DNA of 64,000 bases from Variovorax sp. J22G73 (GCF_030317035.1 NZ_JASZYK010000002.1:1-64000), one strand, 5' to 3'. Numbered from the stretch's first letter, positions 17,464 to 26,950 are shown. Notes: generated from the letters alone by a model not told the origin. Translations and numbers: made by a program.

Positions 17464-18447
17464 TCAGCGCGCGGGTTTGGCTTTCGGCTTCGCTGGCTTC
17501 ACTGGTTTCACTGGCTTCGGGGCCCGCGCGGGAGCCGGCGTGGGCCCCGGCACGATCACGCTCATCACGAAGTCGATGAACGCCCGCACCTTGGCCGCCG
17601 GCAAGTGCCGCGACGGGTACAGCGCGTAGATCGGCAGGCGCTCGTCGGGCCAGTCGGGAAACAGGTCGACCAGCTCGCCGCTGTCGAGCTGCGGCTGGAT
17701 GCCCACCGCCTTGATCTGCGCCACGCAGATGCCCGCGAGCGTGGTCGTGAGCACGGTGCCGGGGTCGCTCAGCAGCAGCCGCCCGGTGGTGGGCACCGTG
17801 AGCTGCTTGCGCCCGCGGTGGAACTCCCAGGTGTACGGCTGCCCGGTGACGGGGTTGCGCACCTGCAGGCAGGCGTGCGCGGCCAGGTCCGCCGGCCTGG
17901 CGGGGCGGCCGTGGCGCTCCAGGTAGGCCGGGGTGGCGACGGTGACCACGCGCGAGTCCATCAGCTTGCGCGCCACCAGCGACGAGGAGGGCGGCTCGCC
18001 GAAGCGCACCGCGATGTCGAAGCCCTCGGCCACCAGGTCGCCGAGCTGCTCGCGCGCGATGAGCTCCAGCGTGAGCTCGGGGTACAGCGCCACGAAGCGC
18101 GGCAGGTGCGGCGCCAGCAGCAGCCGCGAGGTGAAGGCGTCGGTGTTCACGCGCAGGCGCCCGCGCACCGCGCCGGACGCGCCCGAGGCCGTGGTGACGG
18201 CGTCTTCGATGCCCAGCACCAGCGGGTTGATGTTGGCGTACAGCAGCCGCCCCTCGTCGGTGAGGTTCAGCGAGCGCGTGGTGCGGTCGAACAGCCGCAC
18301 GCCGATGCGTGCCTCCAGCCGCGCGATGGAGCGGCTCACGCCCGAGGGCGTGAGGCCCAGCGCCGTGGCCGCGTTGGCGAAGCTGCCGCCCTCGACCACG
18401 GCGGCCAGCACGCTGACGTTGGAGAGAAGGCGTCCGTCGAGGGTCAT
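17464..18447 (-). CDS. LysR-family regulator
   Basis: LTTR of 327 residues. The HTH is at the N-terminus (SNVSVLAAVVEGGSFANAA, then LTPSGVSRSIARLEARIGVR), followed by a substrate-binding domain typical of the DsdC/CrgA-like subgroup. The last ~25 residues are an unusual Lys/Pro/Ala tail (KPVKPVKPAKPKAKPAR). It is divergent from the NmrA-like reductase gene at 18608, its likely target. In the 160-bp gap an imperfect dyad (TGTCAT-N2-ATGATA, about 18487-18500) could be its site; low confidence for that. Confidence 0.9.
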   Translation of the reverse strand: MTLDGRLLSNVSVLAAVVEGGSFANAATALGLTPSGVSRSIARLEARIGVRLFDRTTRSLNLTDEGRLLYANINPLVLGIEDAVTTASGASGAVRGRLRVNTDAFTSRLLLAPHLPRFVALYPELTLELIAREQLGDLVAEGFDIAVRFGEPPSSSLVARKLMDSRVVTVATPAYLERHGRPARPADLAAHACLQVRNPVTGQPYTWEFHRGRKQLTVPTTGRLLLSDPGTVLTTTLAGICVAQIKAVGIQPQLDSGELVDLFPDWPDERLPIYALYPSRHLPAAKVRAFIDFVMSVIVPGPTPAPARAPKPVKPVKPAKPKAKPAR

Positions 18448-18607
18448 GGGGTGGCTTCCGCGGTCCTGTTTGATTGGTGATTCGGTGTCATGAATGATAC
18501 GACCGCAGGTCGCTTTACTCAAAGGTGAGCGCTTTCTACCATTCGACCCCAACGAGCCCGCCATGGGCTTGTCGTGAACCCACCCAGTCGAAAAAAGGAA
18601 AAGTCTC

Positions 18608-19483
18608 ATGTACGCAATCACCGGTATCACAGGCAAGGTCGGCGGCGCCGCCGCACGCGCGCTCCTGGCCGCGGGCCAGCCCGTTCGCGCGGTCGTTCGC
18701 GACGCGGCCAAGGGCCGCTTCTGGTCGGAGCTCGGGTGCGAGGTCGCGCTGGCCGACATGCACGACGTCGACGCGCTCAAGCGGGCCTTCGCGGGCACGG
18801 CGGGCGTCTTCGTGCTGCCGCCGCCGCAGTTCGATCCGCAGCCGGGCTTTCCCGAGGCCAAGGCCGTCATCGCGGCGGTGCGGCAGTCGCTCGAGGCGGC
18901 ACGGCCCGGCCGGGTCGTGTGCCTGTCGACCGTCGGCGCGCAGGCTGCCCAGCCCAACCTGCTGAGCCAGCGCACGCTGATGGAGGAGGCGCTGGCCACG
19001 CTGGCGCTCCCGGTCAGCTTCCTGCGGCCCGCGTGGTTCCTGGAGAACCTGGCCTGGGACATCGCGCCGGCGCGCGAGCAGGGCGTGCTGCAGAGCTACC
19101 TGCAGCCGCTGGACCGCGCCGTGCCGATGGTCGCCACGGCGGACGTGGGCCGGGTGTCGGCCGAGTTGCTGGTGCAGGCCGGCGGCGCGCCGCGCATCGT
19201 CGAGCTCGAAGGGCCGGCGCGGCTGAGCCAGCACGACATCGCGGCGGCGCTGGCCCGCGTGCTGGGCCGCCCGGTGCAGGCGCAGGCGGTGCCGCGCGAG
19301 ACCTGGGCCGCCATCTTCAGCGCGCAGGGCATGCGCAACCCGCTGCCGCGCATGCAGATGCTTGATGGTTTCAACGAGGGCTGGATTCGCTTCGAAGGCG
19401 CTGAAGGGGCTGAAGGGTCCGATGCCACCGTGCGCAAGGGCACGGTCGGCGTGGAAGAAGTGATCCGTTCGCTCGCGGCCTGA
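18608..19483 (+). CDS. NmrA-like NAD(P)-binding reductase (azoreductase/QOR2-like)
   Basis: Atypical SDR of 291 residues with the N-terminal dinucleotide-binding motif GITGKVGGAA (residues 5-14) and no YxxxK catalytic pair, as in NmrA/QOR2 proteins. The family reduces quinones or azo compounds with NADPH, or senses the cofactor ratio. A good ribosome site (AAAGGAAAAG) precedes ATG 18608. It is divergent from a LysR gene, a common arrangement for a regulated detoxification gene. Substrate not predictable. Confidence 0.83.
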   Translation: MYAITGITGKVGGAAARALLAAGQPVRAVVRDAAKGRFWSELGCEVALADMHDVDALKRAFAGTAGVFVLPPPQFDPQPGFPEAKAVIAAVRQSLEAARPGRVVCLSTVGAQAAQPNLLSQRTLMEEALATLALPVSFLRPAWFLENLAWDIAPAREQGVLQSYLQPLDRAVPMVATADVGRVSAELLVQAGGAPRIVELEGPARLSQHDIAAALARVLGRPVQAQAVPRETWAAIFSAQGMRNPLPRMQMLDGFNEGWIRFEGAEGAEGSDATVRKGTVGVEEVIRSLAA

Positions 19484-19502
19484 GGTTGCCGCGCGGGCGT
19501 GC

Positions 19503-20390
19503 TCAGGCCGCCTCGGCCTGCATGCGCTCGAACCACTCGGCCACGTACGCCGCCTCCGGCGCGGCGTCGGGCGCGAGGCCGTAGTAGTAGCGCTCCAGCG
19601 TCATGCGCAGGGCCGGCAGCGGCGACTGCAGCCGGCCCGAGGCCAGGTCGTGCGACACCAGCGAGGTCGGCGCCAGCGCAATGCCCAGGCCGTCGACCGC
19701 GGCCTGCAGCACGAAGTGCAGGTGGTCGAACTGCAGGCGGCCCGCCGGCCGCGCGCGGGGTGCGGCGAACTGCTTCTTCCAGGCGTCCCAGTCGTCCTTG
19801 CGCGTCCTGGCCGACAGCAGCACGTGCGAGGCCAGCGCGCGCAGGTCGGCCAGCGGGTGCTGCGCGAACAGCGCCGGCGCGCCGACCACCAGCACTTCGT
19901 CTTTCAGGAACGGCCGCAGCTTGATCGACGGCGGCCAGCCCTCGCGCCCGCGGCGCACCGCGATGTCGAAGCTGTCGAGCGCCTGTTCGGGCATCACCGT
20001 GCTGGTGACCACCTGCGGCTCGATGTCGGGGAACTGCTCGACGAAGGAGGGCAGCCGCGGAATGAGCCAGCGCACCGCGAACGACGGCCGCACGTTGATG
20101 CGCACCGCGCGCGCCGGCCCCTGCGCCTGCAAGGCCCGCGCGGCCGCGCCGATCTGCGCGAGCGCGGGCTCGACCTCGGCGAAAAACTGCTGGCCCTCGG
20201 CGGTCAGCGCCACCTGGCGGATGCGGCGCTCGAACAGCGCCACGCCCAGGAATTCTTCAAGGCTCTTGATCTGCCGGCTCACCGCGCTGTGCGTGACGTG
20301 CAGTTCCACCGCGGCCCGTGTGAAGCTCAGGTGGCGGGCCGCCGCGGCAAAGGCGCGCACGGCGTTCAGTGGAGGTTCTCTGGACGGCAT
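19503..20390 (-). CDS. LysR-family regulator, GcvA-like
   Basis: LTTR of 295 residues from ATG 20390. An in-frame ATG at 20411 would add seven residues; 20390 is preferred because GcvA-type proteins begin MP..PPLNA(V/L)RAF just before the helix-turn-helix. The HTH contains LSFTRAAVELHVTHSAVSRQ. The effector domain carries FDIAVRRG, frequent in GcvA-like regulators. It is divergent, with a gap of only 78 bp, from the MFS gene at 20469, its likely target. Confidence 0.9.
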   Translation of the reverse strand: MPSREPPLNAVRAFAAAARHLSFTRAAVELHVTHSAVSRQIKSLEEFLGVALFERRIRQVALTAEGQQFFAEVEPALAQIGAAARALQAQGPARAVRINVRPSFAVRWLIPRLPSFVEQFPDIEPQVVTSTVMPEQALDSFDIAVRRGREGWPPSIKLRPFLKDEVLVVGAPALFAQHPLADLRALASHVLLSARTRKDDWDAWKKQFAAPRARPAGRLQFDHLHFVLQAAVDGLGIALAPTSLVSHDLASGRLQSPLPALRMTLERYYYGLAPDAAPEAAYVAEWFERMQAEAA

Positions 20391-20468
20391 GCGTGCAATT
20401 TTCTCACGCATGCCGGGCGTTTATGTCGTTTGTCGGCACCGCGTGGTGCGGCGCACTATCGGAATTCG

Positions 20469-21686
20469 ATGTCTCGCACCACCTCTACCACCTCTACCTC
20501 TTCCGCTCCCGCTCCCGCTCACGTTCCCGACCGAGCTCCTGGTTCCACCGACCTGAACTCCCGCCACGCGGCCATGGCGCTGGGCCTCTCCCTGCCGGCC
20601 GACGTGGTGCTGTACCTGCTGCTGCCCATGTACGCCAGCCAGTTCGGCGTGACGTTGGCCGAGGCCGGCATGCTGCTCGCCGCCAATCGGCTGGTGCGCA
20701 TCGCGGGCTACGGCTACGTGGCGCGCTTCTACGCCCGGCATGGCGACCGGCTGACCTGCGGCATCGCCGTGGTGGCCGCCGCGGTGTGCGGCCTGGGCTA
20801 CGCCACGCTGTCGGGCTTCTGGGCCTTGCTGCCGCTGCGGCTGATGTGGGGGCTGTGCTTTGCGGCACTGAACCTGTCGACGCAGGCGCTGGCCACGGCC
20901 GACCCGCTGGGCGCCGCGCGTCGCAACGGGCGTTCGCGCGCCTTCATCGCGCTGGGGCCGGTGCTGGCGCTGCCGCTGGGCGCGCTGCTTGCGCACTGGA
21001 GCGGGCCGCGCGCCATCTTCGGCATCCTGGCGGTGTTCTCGCTGCTGGCCTGGTTCGTCACGCGGCGGCTGCCGGCGGCGCCGCACCCCATGCCCAATCC
21101 GGGCAAGGCCACCAGCCGATTCAAGCGCCCCAACAGCCTCGACAGCTGGTCGTTCATGGAAGGCCTGACGCTCGACGGCCTCTTCATCGTCGGGCTGTCC
21201 TACCTGGGCAAGGACCTGATGCCCGGCGGCGCGGTGATCGTCGCCGGCGTGCTCATGGCGCTGCGCTATCTCGCGGAAATCTTGCTGAGTCCGGTGGGTG
21301 GCCGCATGGCGGAGCGCTTCGGCGCCGAGCGGCTGCTGGTGTGGCTGTCTTTGGTGACGGCCCTTGCGTTGGTCGGCTTCGGGCTGGGCTGGCTGTGGAG
21401 CTGCGCGGCGCTCATCGTGGTGCTGCGCGCCTTGCAACTGCCGCTGCTGCCGCCCATCGTGGCGCGCCGCACGCCGGGGCCCGAGCGGGTGCAGGCGCTG
21501 GCCGCGCGCTCGGTGTGGCGCGACATCGGCGCGGGCACGGGGCCGCTCATCGCGGGGCTGCTGCTGCCGGTGGCGTCGCCACCTTGGATCTACGGCGTGG
21601 CCGCGCTGCTGCTGGCGCTGACGGCGCTGGCCTGCGGCTGGAGCGCGTCGCAACCCTCCGTCAACATCCAGGAACGAAGCACATGA
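20469..21686 (+). CDS. MFS transporter
   Basis: Major facilitator protein of 405 residues with about 12 hydrophobic segments and a Ser/Thr/Pro-rich N-terminal tail (residues 1-30). It starts at ATG 20469; the same frame is open far upstream but lies antisense to the LysR gene. Its stop overlaps the next start by four bases (ATGA), so it is coupled to the PPOX-type flavoprotein gene. Regulation by the divergent GcvA-like LysR protein is likely. Export of a small toxic compound is a reasonable guess; substrate unknown. Confidence 0.87.
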   Translation: MSRTTSTTSTSSAPAPAHVPDRAPGSTDLNSRHAAMALGLSLPADVVLYLLLPMYASQFGVTLAEAGMLLAANRLVRIAGYGYVARFYARHGDRLTCGIAVVAAAVCGLGYATLSGFWALLPLRLMWGLCFAALNLSTQALATADPLGAARRNGRSRAFIALGPVLALPLGALLAHWSGPRAIFGILAVFSLLAWFVTRRLPAAPHPMPNPGKATSRFKRPNSLDSWSFMEGLTLDGLFIVGLSYLGKDLMPGGAVIVAGVLMALRYLAEILLSPVGGRMAERFGAERLLVWLSLVTALALVGFGLGWLWSCAALIVVLRALQLPLLPPIVARRTPGPERVQALAARSVWRDIGAGTGPLIAGLLLPVASPPWIYGVAALLLALTALACGWSASQPSVNIQERST

Positions 21687-22303
21687 CCACGCCCCATGCC
21701 ATCGACACCGTCGCCAAGCTCGAGGCCCTGTTCGGCCAGCCCGGCGAGGCCTCGCTGAAAAAAGAGGTCGCGTACCTGCACCCGATGTACCAGGCGCTGA
21801 TTGCCGCGTCGCCCTTCGCGGCGCTCGCCACGCTGGGCCCGCGCGGCCTCGACGTGTCGCCGCGTGGCGATCCGCCGGGCTTCGTGGCGGTGGAAGACGA
21901 CAAGACGTTGCTCATGCCCGAGCGCCGCGGCAACAACCGAATCGACAGCCTGCGCAACATCGTGGCCGACCCGCGCGTGGCGCTGCTGTTCTTGATTCCG
22001 GGCGTGGGCGAGACGCTGCGCGTGAACGGCAGGGCGCGCATCACCGTGGCGCCCGAGCTGCTGGCGCGCTTCGCAATGGACGGCAAGCCGCCGCAGTGCG
22101 TGATCCGCATCGGCGTGGAGAAAGTGTTCTTCCAGTGCGCGCGGGCCATCCAGCGTTCGAAGCTGTGGGCGCCGCTGCCGGCCGATGCCCGGCGCGAGGT
22201 GCCGACGCCGGGGGCGATCCTGTCGGCGCTGACGGCGTCGGCGTTCGACGGGGAAACCTACGACAGGGAGTTGCCCGCGCGGCAGCGGGCGACGCTGTAT
22301 TGA
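21683..22303 (+). CDS. PPOX-type FMN-binding flavoprotein
   Basis: Pyridoxamine-5'-phosphate-oxidase-like protein of 206 residues (MSMEG_1061-like group). The split-barrel signature is visible: FAALATLGPRGLDVSPRGDP, then PERRGNNRIDSLRNI and a C-terminal RSKLWAP. The family binds FMN or F420-like cofactors and reduces varied small molecules. ATG 21683 overlaps the MFS stop; an efficient intrinsic terminator follows directly, so the two genes form a closed transcription unit. Confidence 0.85.
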   Translation: MTTPHAIDTVAKLEALFGQPGEASLKKEVAYLHPMYQALIAASPFAALATLGPRGLDVSPRGDPPGFVAVEDDKTLLMPERRGNNRIDSLRNIVADPRVALLFLIPGVGETLRVNGRARITVAPELLARFAMDGKPPQCVIRIGVEKVFFQCARAIQRSKLWAPLPADARREVPTPGAILSALTASAFDGETYDRELPARQRATLY

Positions 22304-22308
22304 ATTGA

Positions 22309-22332
22309 AAAAGCCCGCTTTCGCGGGCTTTT
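22309..22332. terminator. Bidirectional intrinsic terminator
   Basis: Perfect 10-bp inverted repeat AAAAGCCCGC (22309-22318) / GCGGGCTTTT (22323-22332) with a TTTC loop. It begins 6 bp after the PPOX stop and ends 20 bp before the stop of the convergent small gene. A-rich and T-rich flanks suit termination in both directions. Confidence 0.88.
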
Positions 22333-22352
22333 CGTGGCGCTTGCCGGCGCGC

Positions 22353-22511
22353 TCAACGCACCCAGTGGCACACGCGGTGGTGGTGGCGCGCGTCCCACTT
22401 GCACACCTTGTGCGGGCGGTGGTTGGGCGCTGCCGAGGCAATGCTGGGGGCCAGCACGGCGAGGCCGGCGAAAGCGAGGACGCTGGAGAGGATGAGCTGC
22501 TTGGTCTTCAT
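22353..22511 (-). CDS. Small secreted His/Cys-containing peptide
   Basis: ORF of 52 residues starting MKTKQLILSSVLAFAG, a clear signal peptide cut after about residue 27 (ASA/AP). The mature ~25 residues contain KVCKWDARHHHRVCHWV, i.e. two Cys, four His (three adjacent) and two Trp, suggesting a metal-binding or disulfide-bonded periplasmic peptide. Similar tiny proteins with C-W and H-R-V-C-H-W patterns occur in beta-proteobacteria, but I know no assigned function. It converges with the PPOX gene across a shared terminator. Confidence 0.65.
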   Translation of the reverse strand: MKTKQLILSSVLAFAGLAVLAPSIASAAPNHRPHKVCKWDARHHHRVCHWVR

Positions 22512-22672
22512 GTGATTCTTTCTAAGCAATGGCATCGAGGGAAGGGAGGGTGCGTCTTTCAACGGGCGCCCTCACAGAACGGGCCGGGGCTGCATTCAGA
22601 TGACGCCTGTTTACACATTCGTTGTCAAAATTCTTAGGGGCGAATTAGCCCTCAGCCCCAAGCCCTCAGCCC

Positions 22673-23977
22673 TCAAGCCCGCCCACCCGCCGGGGCCGCC
22701 GCCTGCTCCGTGCGCGCGTCGTGCCCGATCACCAGCACCAGCACGAAGGCCACCACCGACAGCAGCGCCAGGAACACCACCGCGTACACGTCGTTGCCCA
22801 TGCGGTCCTTCAGCGCGCCGAAGATCGTCGGGCCGATGTAGCCGCCCAGGTTGCCGATGGAGTTGATCCACGCGATGCCCGCCGCGGCCGCCGTGCCGCT
22901 CAGGATGGCGGTGGGGAGGGTCCAGAAGGTGGGCAGCGCGCTGAAGATGCCGAAGGCGGCGAGCGTGACCGCGGCCATCTTCGGAATGGGCGCGCTGGTC
23001 TGCGAGGCCAGCACCAGGCCGACGAAGATGCATGCCAGCGGAATCAGCAGGAACCACTTGCGCTCCTTGCGTGCGTCGGAAGCACGCGTCCAGAACAGCA
23101 TGGCAATGGCGCCCACCAGGTACGGAAAGGCGTTGATGAAGCCGATTTCCACATTGCTCAGCCCGCCGAAGCCCTTGATGATCTGCGGCAGGAAGAAGCT
23201 CAGGCCGTACAGCGGCACGGTGATGCCCATGTAGACAAAGCCGAGCCCGATCACGCGCAGGTTCAGCAGCGACTGCTTCCACGAGATCTTGTTGATCGAC
23301 TCGCGGTTGCGGCGCTCGGCGTCGAGCGTGGTCTGCAGCCAGCTGCGCTCCTCGGTGGTGAGCCACTTGGCGTCCTTCGGGCCGTCGGGCAGGTACATCA
23401 GCACGAAGAAGGTGAGGATGAGCGAGGGAATCGCCTCCAGGATGAACAGCCACTGCCAGCCGTGCATGCCGCCCACGCCGTCCATGTTGAGGATGTAGCC
23501 CGAGATGGGCGAGCCGATGACCGTCGAGATCGGAATGGCGAACATGAACCAGCCCACGATGCGCGCGCGGTACGCCGCCGGGAACCACAGCGTGATGTAG
23601 AAGATCACGCCCGGAAAGAAGCCGGCCTCCGCGATGCCGAGCAGGAAGCGCACGATGTTGAAGCTGGTCGAGCCGCCCACCCATGCCTGCGCGGCCGACA
23701 GAATGCCCCAGCTGAACATGATGCGGGCGATCCAGCGGCGCGCGCCGAAGCGTTCGAGCGCCATGTTGCTGGGCACCTCGAACAGGAAGTACGCCAGGAA
23801 GAAGATGCCGGCGGCGCTGCCGAACACGGCGGCGGTGAAGCCCAGGTCCTTGGACATGGCCGCGCCGGCAAAGCCGAGGTTCACGCGGTCGAGGTAGGCG
23901 ATGAAGTAGCTGATCATCAGCAGCGGCAGCAGCCGCCAGCTGATCTTCGAGATGGTTCTCTGTTCGACGGGGTTCAT
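22673..23977 (-). CDS. MFS transporter, anion:cation symporter (ACS) family
   Basis: Major facilitator protein of 434 residues of the phthalate/tartrate/glucarate type. It has RLLPLLMISYFIAYLDRVNL in TM1, the long central hydrophilic loop with WLTTEERSWL, and 12 predicted membrane spans. The family imports organic acids with protons. No catabolic gene is adjacent on the same strand, so the substrate cannot be inferred. Single gene; a 161-bp gap with short direct repeats of CAGCCC/AGCCCTC type (about 22650-22680) follows. Confidence 0.88.
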   Translation of the reverse strand: MNPVEQRTISKISWRLLPLLMISYFIAYLDRVNLGFAGAAMSKDLGFTAAVFGSAAGIFFLAYFLFEVPSNMALERFGARRWIARIMFSWGILSAAQAWVGGSTSFNIVRFLLGIAEAGFFPGVIFYITLWFPAAYRARIVGWFMFAIPISTVIGSPISGYILNMDGVGGMHGWQWLFILEAIPSLILTFFVLMYLPDGPKDAKWLTTEERSWLQTTLDAERRNRESINKISWKQSLLNLRVIGLGFVYMGITVPLYGLSFFLPQIIKGFGGLSNVEIGFINAFPYLVGAIAMLFWTRASDARKERKWFLLIPLACIFVGLVLASQTSAPIPKMAAVTLAAFGIFSALPTFWTLPTAILSGTAAAAGIAWINSIGNLGGYIGPTIFGALKDRMGNDVYAVVFLALLSVVAFVLVLVIGHDARTEQAAAPAGGRA

Positions 23978-24037
23978 GGTTTGTCTCCGGTGTTGGATGG
24001 TTTTATGGAGTGCGGGAAGTAAATCGCGAAGGGGGAG

Positions 24038-24055
24038 GGCGGCGTTGGCGCCGCC
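24038..24055 (-). terminator. GC-rich hairpin after M48 protease gene
   Basis: Perfect 7-bp inverted repeat GGCGGCG-TTGG-CGCCGCC located 8 bp beyond the protease stop on the minus strand. There is no T-tract, so termination would be weak or Rho-assisted. Confidence 0.35.
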
Positions 24056-24062
24056 GGGGGTG

Positions 24063-25922
24063 TCAGTCTTGCGCTTGCTGTTGTCGGGCCCTCATGATCT
24101 GGTGGCGTTGCCAGTACTGCCCGGCGGCGGCCTTGAAGTTGTCCTTCTGCTTGCCCAGGCCCGCGAGCTTCACCTTGGTGGTGCGCGCGCCCAGCATGCC
24201 CTTGTCGTGGTGGGTGACGACGAGGGTGTCGCCGAAGCTGCTGTCCTTGTAGGTGAGGCCCTTTACCTCGTCCCATGCGATGAAGGCGCCGCCGTCCGCG
24301 GTGGTCTGCAGGCCGGCATAGCTCACGTCGATGCGGTTGCCGCCCTTCAGCGCGAAGCCCACCGGCGGAAAGTGCCGCAGCACCACCGCGCGTTCTTCCT
24401 CGGTGGCGGGCTCGTAGCGGTAGGCCAGGCTCAGCTCGTGGTTCTGCACGAAGCGCTGTTCGTACGCGCCCCACAGGCGCTGCTCGATGGCGTGGGCGGT
24501 TTCTATCTCGTCGGCCCAGGAGGCCTGCGGCACAGTCGCGACGATGGCGCCGTACGCGGCCTCGGGCACGTGGTGGCCCACGTTGCGCATGCGCTCCAGC
24601 AGGGGCGGATGGGTGTCGTAGGGGTGCGGCACGTCGGCCGTCTTCATGGCCTCGATGAAGGCCTCGGAGCGGGCATAGGGCGGCAGGCCGTCGGCCACGA
24701 AGCCCGCGATGCCGAGCGCGCCGTCGTGCTGGCGGTTCTGCGCGAAGAGCTGGTGCTCCACGTCGTTGCGGTAGCTGGCGTAGGCCGAGATCTTGATGAG
24801 CGACTGCACGATGGCGTGCGGCGCCGTGAGCCCGGCGGCCACGCGGTCGGCGCGGTACTCGCGCTCGCGGCTGTCGCGCGCCAGCGCGAAGGCGAAGATC
24901 ATGCGGTACAGCCGCAGCAGGTAGTGCGCCACGATGGTGAGGCCGCCGCTGCGCATCTTCCAGGTGTACTGGTCGAACTGCAGCAGCTTGGGGCCCAGCG
25001 CCGCGCTGCTGCGGGTGTCGCCGCCGCCCAGGTGGGCCAGCTCGTGCGCCAGCACCGCGTCGGCCTCGGCCTGGTCGAGCACGCGCAGCAGAGGCACGCT
25101 GACGAACAGCGTGCGGCCCTTCAGCGCGCGGCCCTGCACCTCGCACGGCGCCTCGGTCACGAAGAAGTTGGTGTCGATGCCCGCCACGATCTGGTCGGGC
25201 GGCGCGGTCTTCACGCGGCCGGCCAGCTGGCGCACGCGCTCCCACAGCCGCGGGGCGTCGGCCTGCGCGATGAGCTCGCCCTCGATCTCGTTGCCCGAGG
25301 GCAGCTTCTTGAACAGCGTGTAGATCGCATAGAACACCGCCGCGCCGGCCGCGATGCCCGCCAGCGCGATGAGCTTGATGTAGTAGCTCTGCCAGAAGTA
25401 GGCCGTGAGCCAGAACGACAGCCACACCAGCATCGCGCTCTGCAGCACCACCTCGAGCGCGCTGGACACCGTCATGAGCCGCCAGCCCGCCACGAAGCTG
25501 GCGTAGCGCAGGCCGCGGTTGGCGAAGGCCAGCGCGCCCAGCACCAGCGCCGCCACGAGCAGCGCGGCGCCCAGGCCGATGGTCCAGAGCGCGGCGCGGT
25601 CCGCCCAGTGGAACTGCCACTGCATCGAGTACGGGCTGCACACCTTGTCGTGGAAGTTGCGGTCTTCCGGCGCGGTGGCGTCGCAGGCCGTCGACAGCGG
25701 GTGGCTGCGATAGAAGCCGGTGGCTTCGGCCTTGTCAGCGGCCGACAGGCGCGCGTCGCCGGCGATGCGTTTTTCTACCGACTGCAAAAAGGCCGCGTCC
25801 TGCGAACGCAGCGCGTACTCGGTGAAGACCAGCGTGGCCGCCGGAATGGCGAACAGCCACACGAGCGTGAGAGCGAAGACGCGCAAGAGGTCGCGATGGA
25901 CCATGGTGCGTGCGAGGGCCAT
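24063..25922 (-). CDS. Membrane M48-family zinc metalloprotease
   Basis: Ste24/HtpX-like membrane peptidase, 619 residues. There is one membrane segment near residues 14-34 and several between ~108 and 200. The zinc motif HELAH lies at 293-297, and a downstream Glu (SREREYRADRVA, ~360) provides the third ligand. A further ~190 residues after the catalytic domain form a soluble region (HPPLLERM segment, then DVSYAGLQTTADGGAFIAWD) not typical of HtpX. That makes it longer than HtpX (~290), with a likely extra soluble domain. It starts at ATG 25922; role is probably membrane-protein quality control. Confidence 0.85.
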   Translation of the reverse strand: MALARTMVHRDLLRVFALTLVWLFAIPAATLVFTEYALRSQDAAFLQSVEKRIAGDARLSAADKAEATGFYRSHPLSTACDATAPEDRNFHDKVCSPYSMQWQFHWADRAALWTIGLGAALLVAALVLGALAFANRGLRYASFVAGWRLMTVSSALEVVLQSAMLVWLSFWLTAYFWQSYYIKLIALAGIAAGAAVFYAIYTLFKKLPSGNEIEGELIAQADAPRLWERVRQLAGRVKTAPPDQIVAGIDTNFFVTEAPCEVQGRALKGRTLFVSVPLLRVLDQAEADAVLAHELAHLGGGDTRSSAALGPKLLQFDQYTWKMRSGGLTIVAHYLLRLYRMIFAFALARDSREREYRADRVAAGLTAPHAIVQSLIKISAYASYRNDVEHQLFAQNRQHDGALGIAGFVADGLPPYARSEAFIEAMKTADVPHPYDTHPPLLERMRNVGHHVPEAAYGAIVATVPQASWADEIETAHAIEQRLWGAYEQRFVQNHELSLAYRYEPATEEERAVVLRHFPPVGFALKGGNRIDVSYAGLQTTADGGAFIAWDEVKGLTYKDSSFGDTLVVTHHDKGMLGARTTKVKLAGLGKQKDNFKAAAGQYWQRHQIMRARQQQAQD

Positions 25923-26121
25923 GACATGTTGCTCCTGGACGGCGGCTGCCGTGAGTTGTTATCGATGTGTTCCGGGAAGCGATAGCGTAGCGGGCACGGC
26001 GCATGGAGTGAAGCGTGGTTGCCCGTCAAGCCGTCGCGGTCACCGACCTGCCGCCGAATAAGGTTATCGCTTTTGGGTCGTTCCGCGCTCCGGGGTGCAG
26101 GTATAGCCTTCGCGCTCATCT

Positions 26122-26928
26122 ATGACTGTCACCTCCGTCACGCCCCCTGGTTCTTCCACCCACGCTGGCCAATCACCGATTCCACCTGTGGCGTGGATCG
26201 CCGGTGTCGGCGCCAGCGCCGGCCTCGGTGCCGCGCTGGCGCGGCGCTTCGCGGCCGAAGGCTTCGTCGTCGCGCTCACGGGCCGCACGCAGGCGCAGCT
26301 CGACACCGTGGCCCGCGAAATCGCGGCGGCCGGTGGCCGTGCCCATGCCTTCGCGGGCGACGTGGCGAGCGAGGCCGAAATACACGGCATCGCGCAGAAG
26401 GTGAGGGCGCTGGGCCCGCTCACCGTGGCCATCTTCAACGCCTCGACCGGCGCGCGCGCACCCACGCTGGAGCTGTCGGTGGAGCAGTTCACGCAGGCCT
26501 GGCGCACCAGCGCGCTGGGCGGCTTCATCTTCGGGCACGAGGCGCTCGGCGGCCTGCTGGCCAACCCCTTCGAGGCCAACGGCGCGCGCGGGCGCGGCAG
26601 CCTGCTGTTCACCGGGGCCACGGCCGCGCTGCGCGGCAAGCCGCCGTTCGCGGCCTTTGCCGCGGCCAAGGCGGCCCTGCGCTCGCTGAGCCAGAGCCTG
26701 GCGCGCGAGTTCGGCCCGCAGGGCGTGCACGTGGCGCACGTGGTGATCGACGGCGGCATCGACGGCGAGCGGCTGCGTGCCGGCGCGCCGCAGCGCGTGG
26801 CGCAGGCCGGCGACGACGGGCTGCTGCAGCTGGAGGCCATTGCCGAGAGCTACTGGCAGCTGCATGTGCAGCACCGCAGCGCGTGGACGCAGGAACTCGA
26901 CCTGCGTCCGTTCAAGGAACCGTTTTGA
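26122..26928 (+). CDS. Atypical short-chain dehydrogenase/reductase
   Basis: SDR-fold protein of 268 residues. The cofactor motif is GVGASAGLGAALARR near residue 28, and an NxS segment IFNAST lies near 108. The position of the catalytic YxxxK pair reads FAAFAAAKAAL, so Lys is present but Tyr is replaced by Phe. Relatives with Phe here exist (inference from family memory), so it may not be a classical alcohol dehydrogenase. It lies 22 bp upstream of the CmcJ-like gene, the first of a plus-strand cluster. Confidence 0.82.
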   Translation: MTVTSVTPPGSSTHAGQSPIPPVAWIAGVGASAGLGAALARRFAAEGFVVALTGRTQAQLDTVAREIAAAGGRAHAFAGDVASEAEIHGIAQKVRALGPLTVAIFNASTGARAPTLELSVEQFTQAWRTSALGGFIFGHEALGGLLANPFEANGARGRGSLLFTGATAALRGKPPFAAFAAAKAALRSLSQSLAREFGPQGVHVAHVVIDGGIDGERLRAGAPQRVAQAGDDGLLQLEAIAESYWQLHVQHRSAWTQELDLRPFKEPF

Positions 26929-26950
26929 GAATTCTCAGGAGTCAGAGCGC

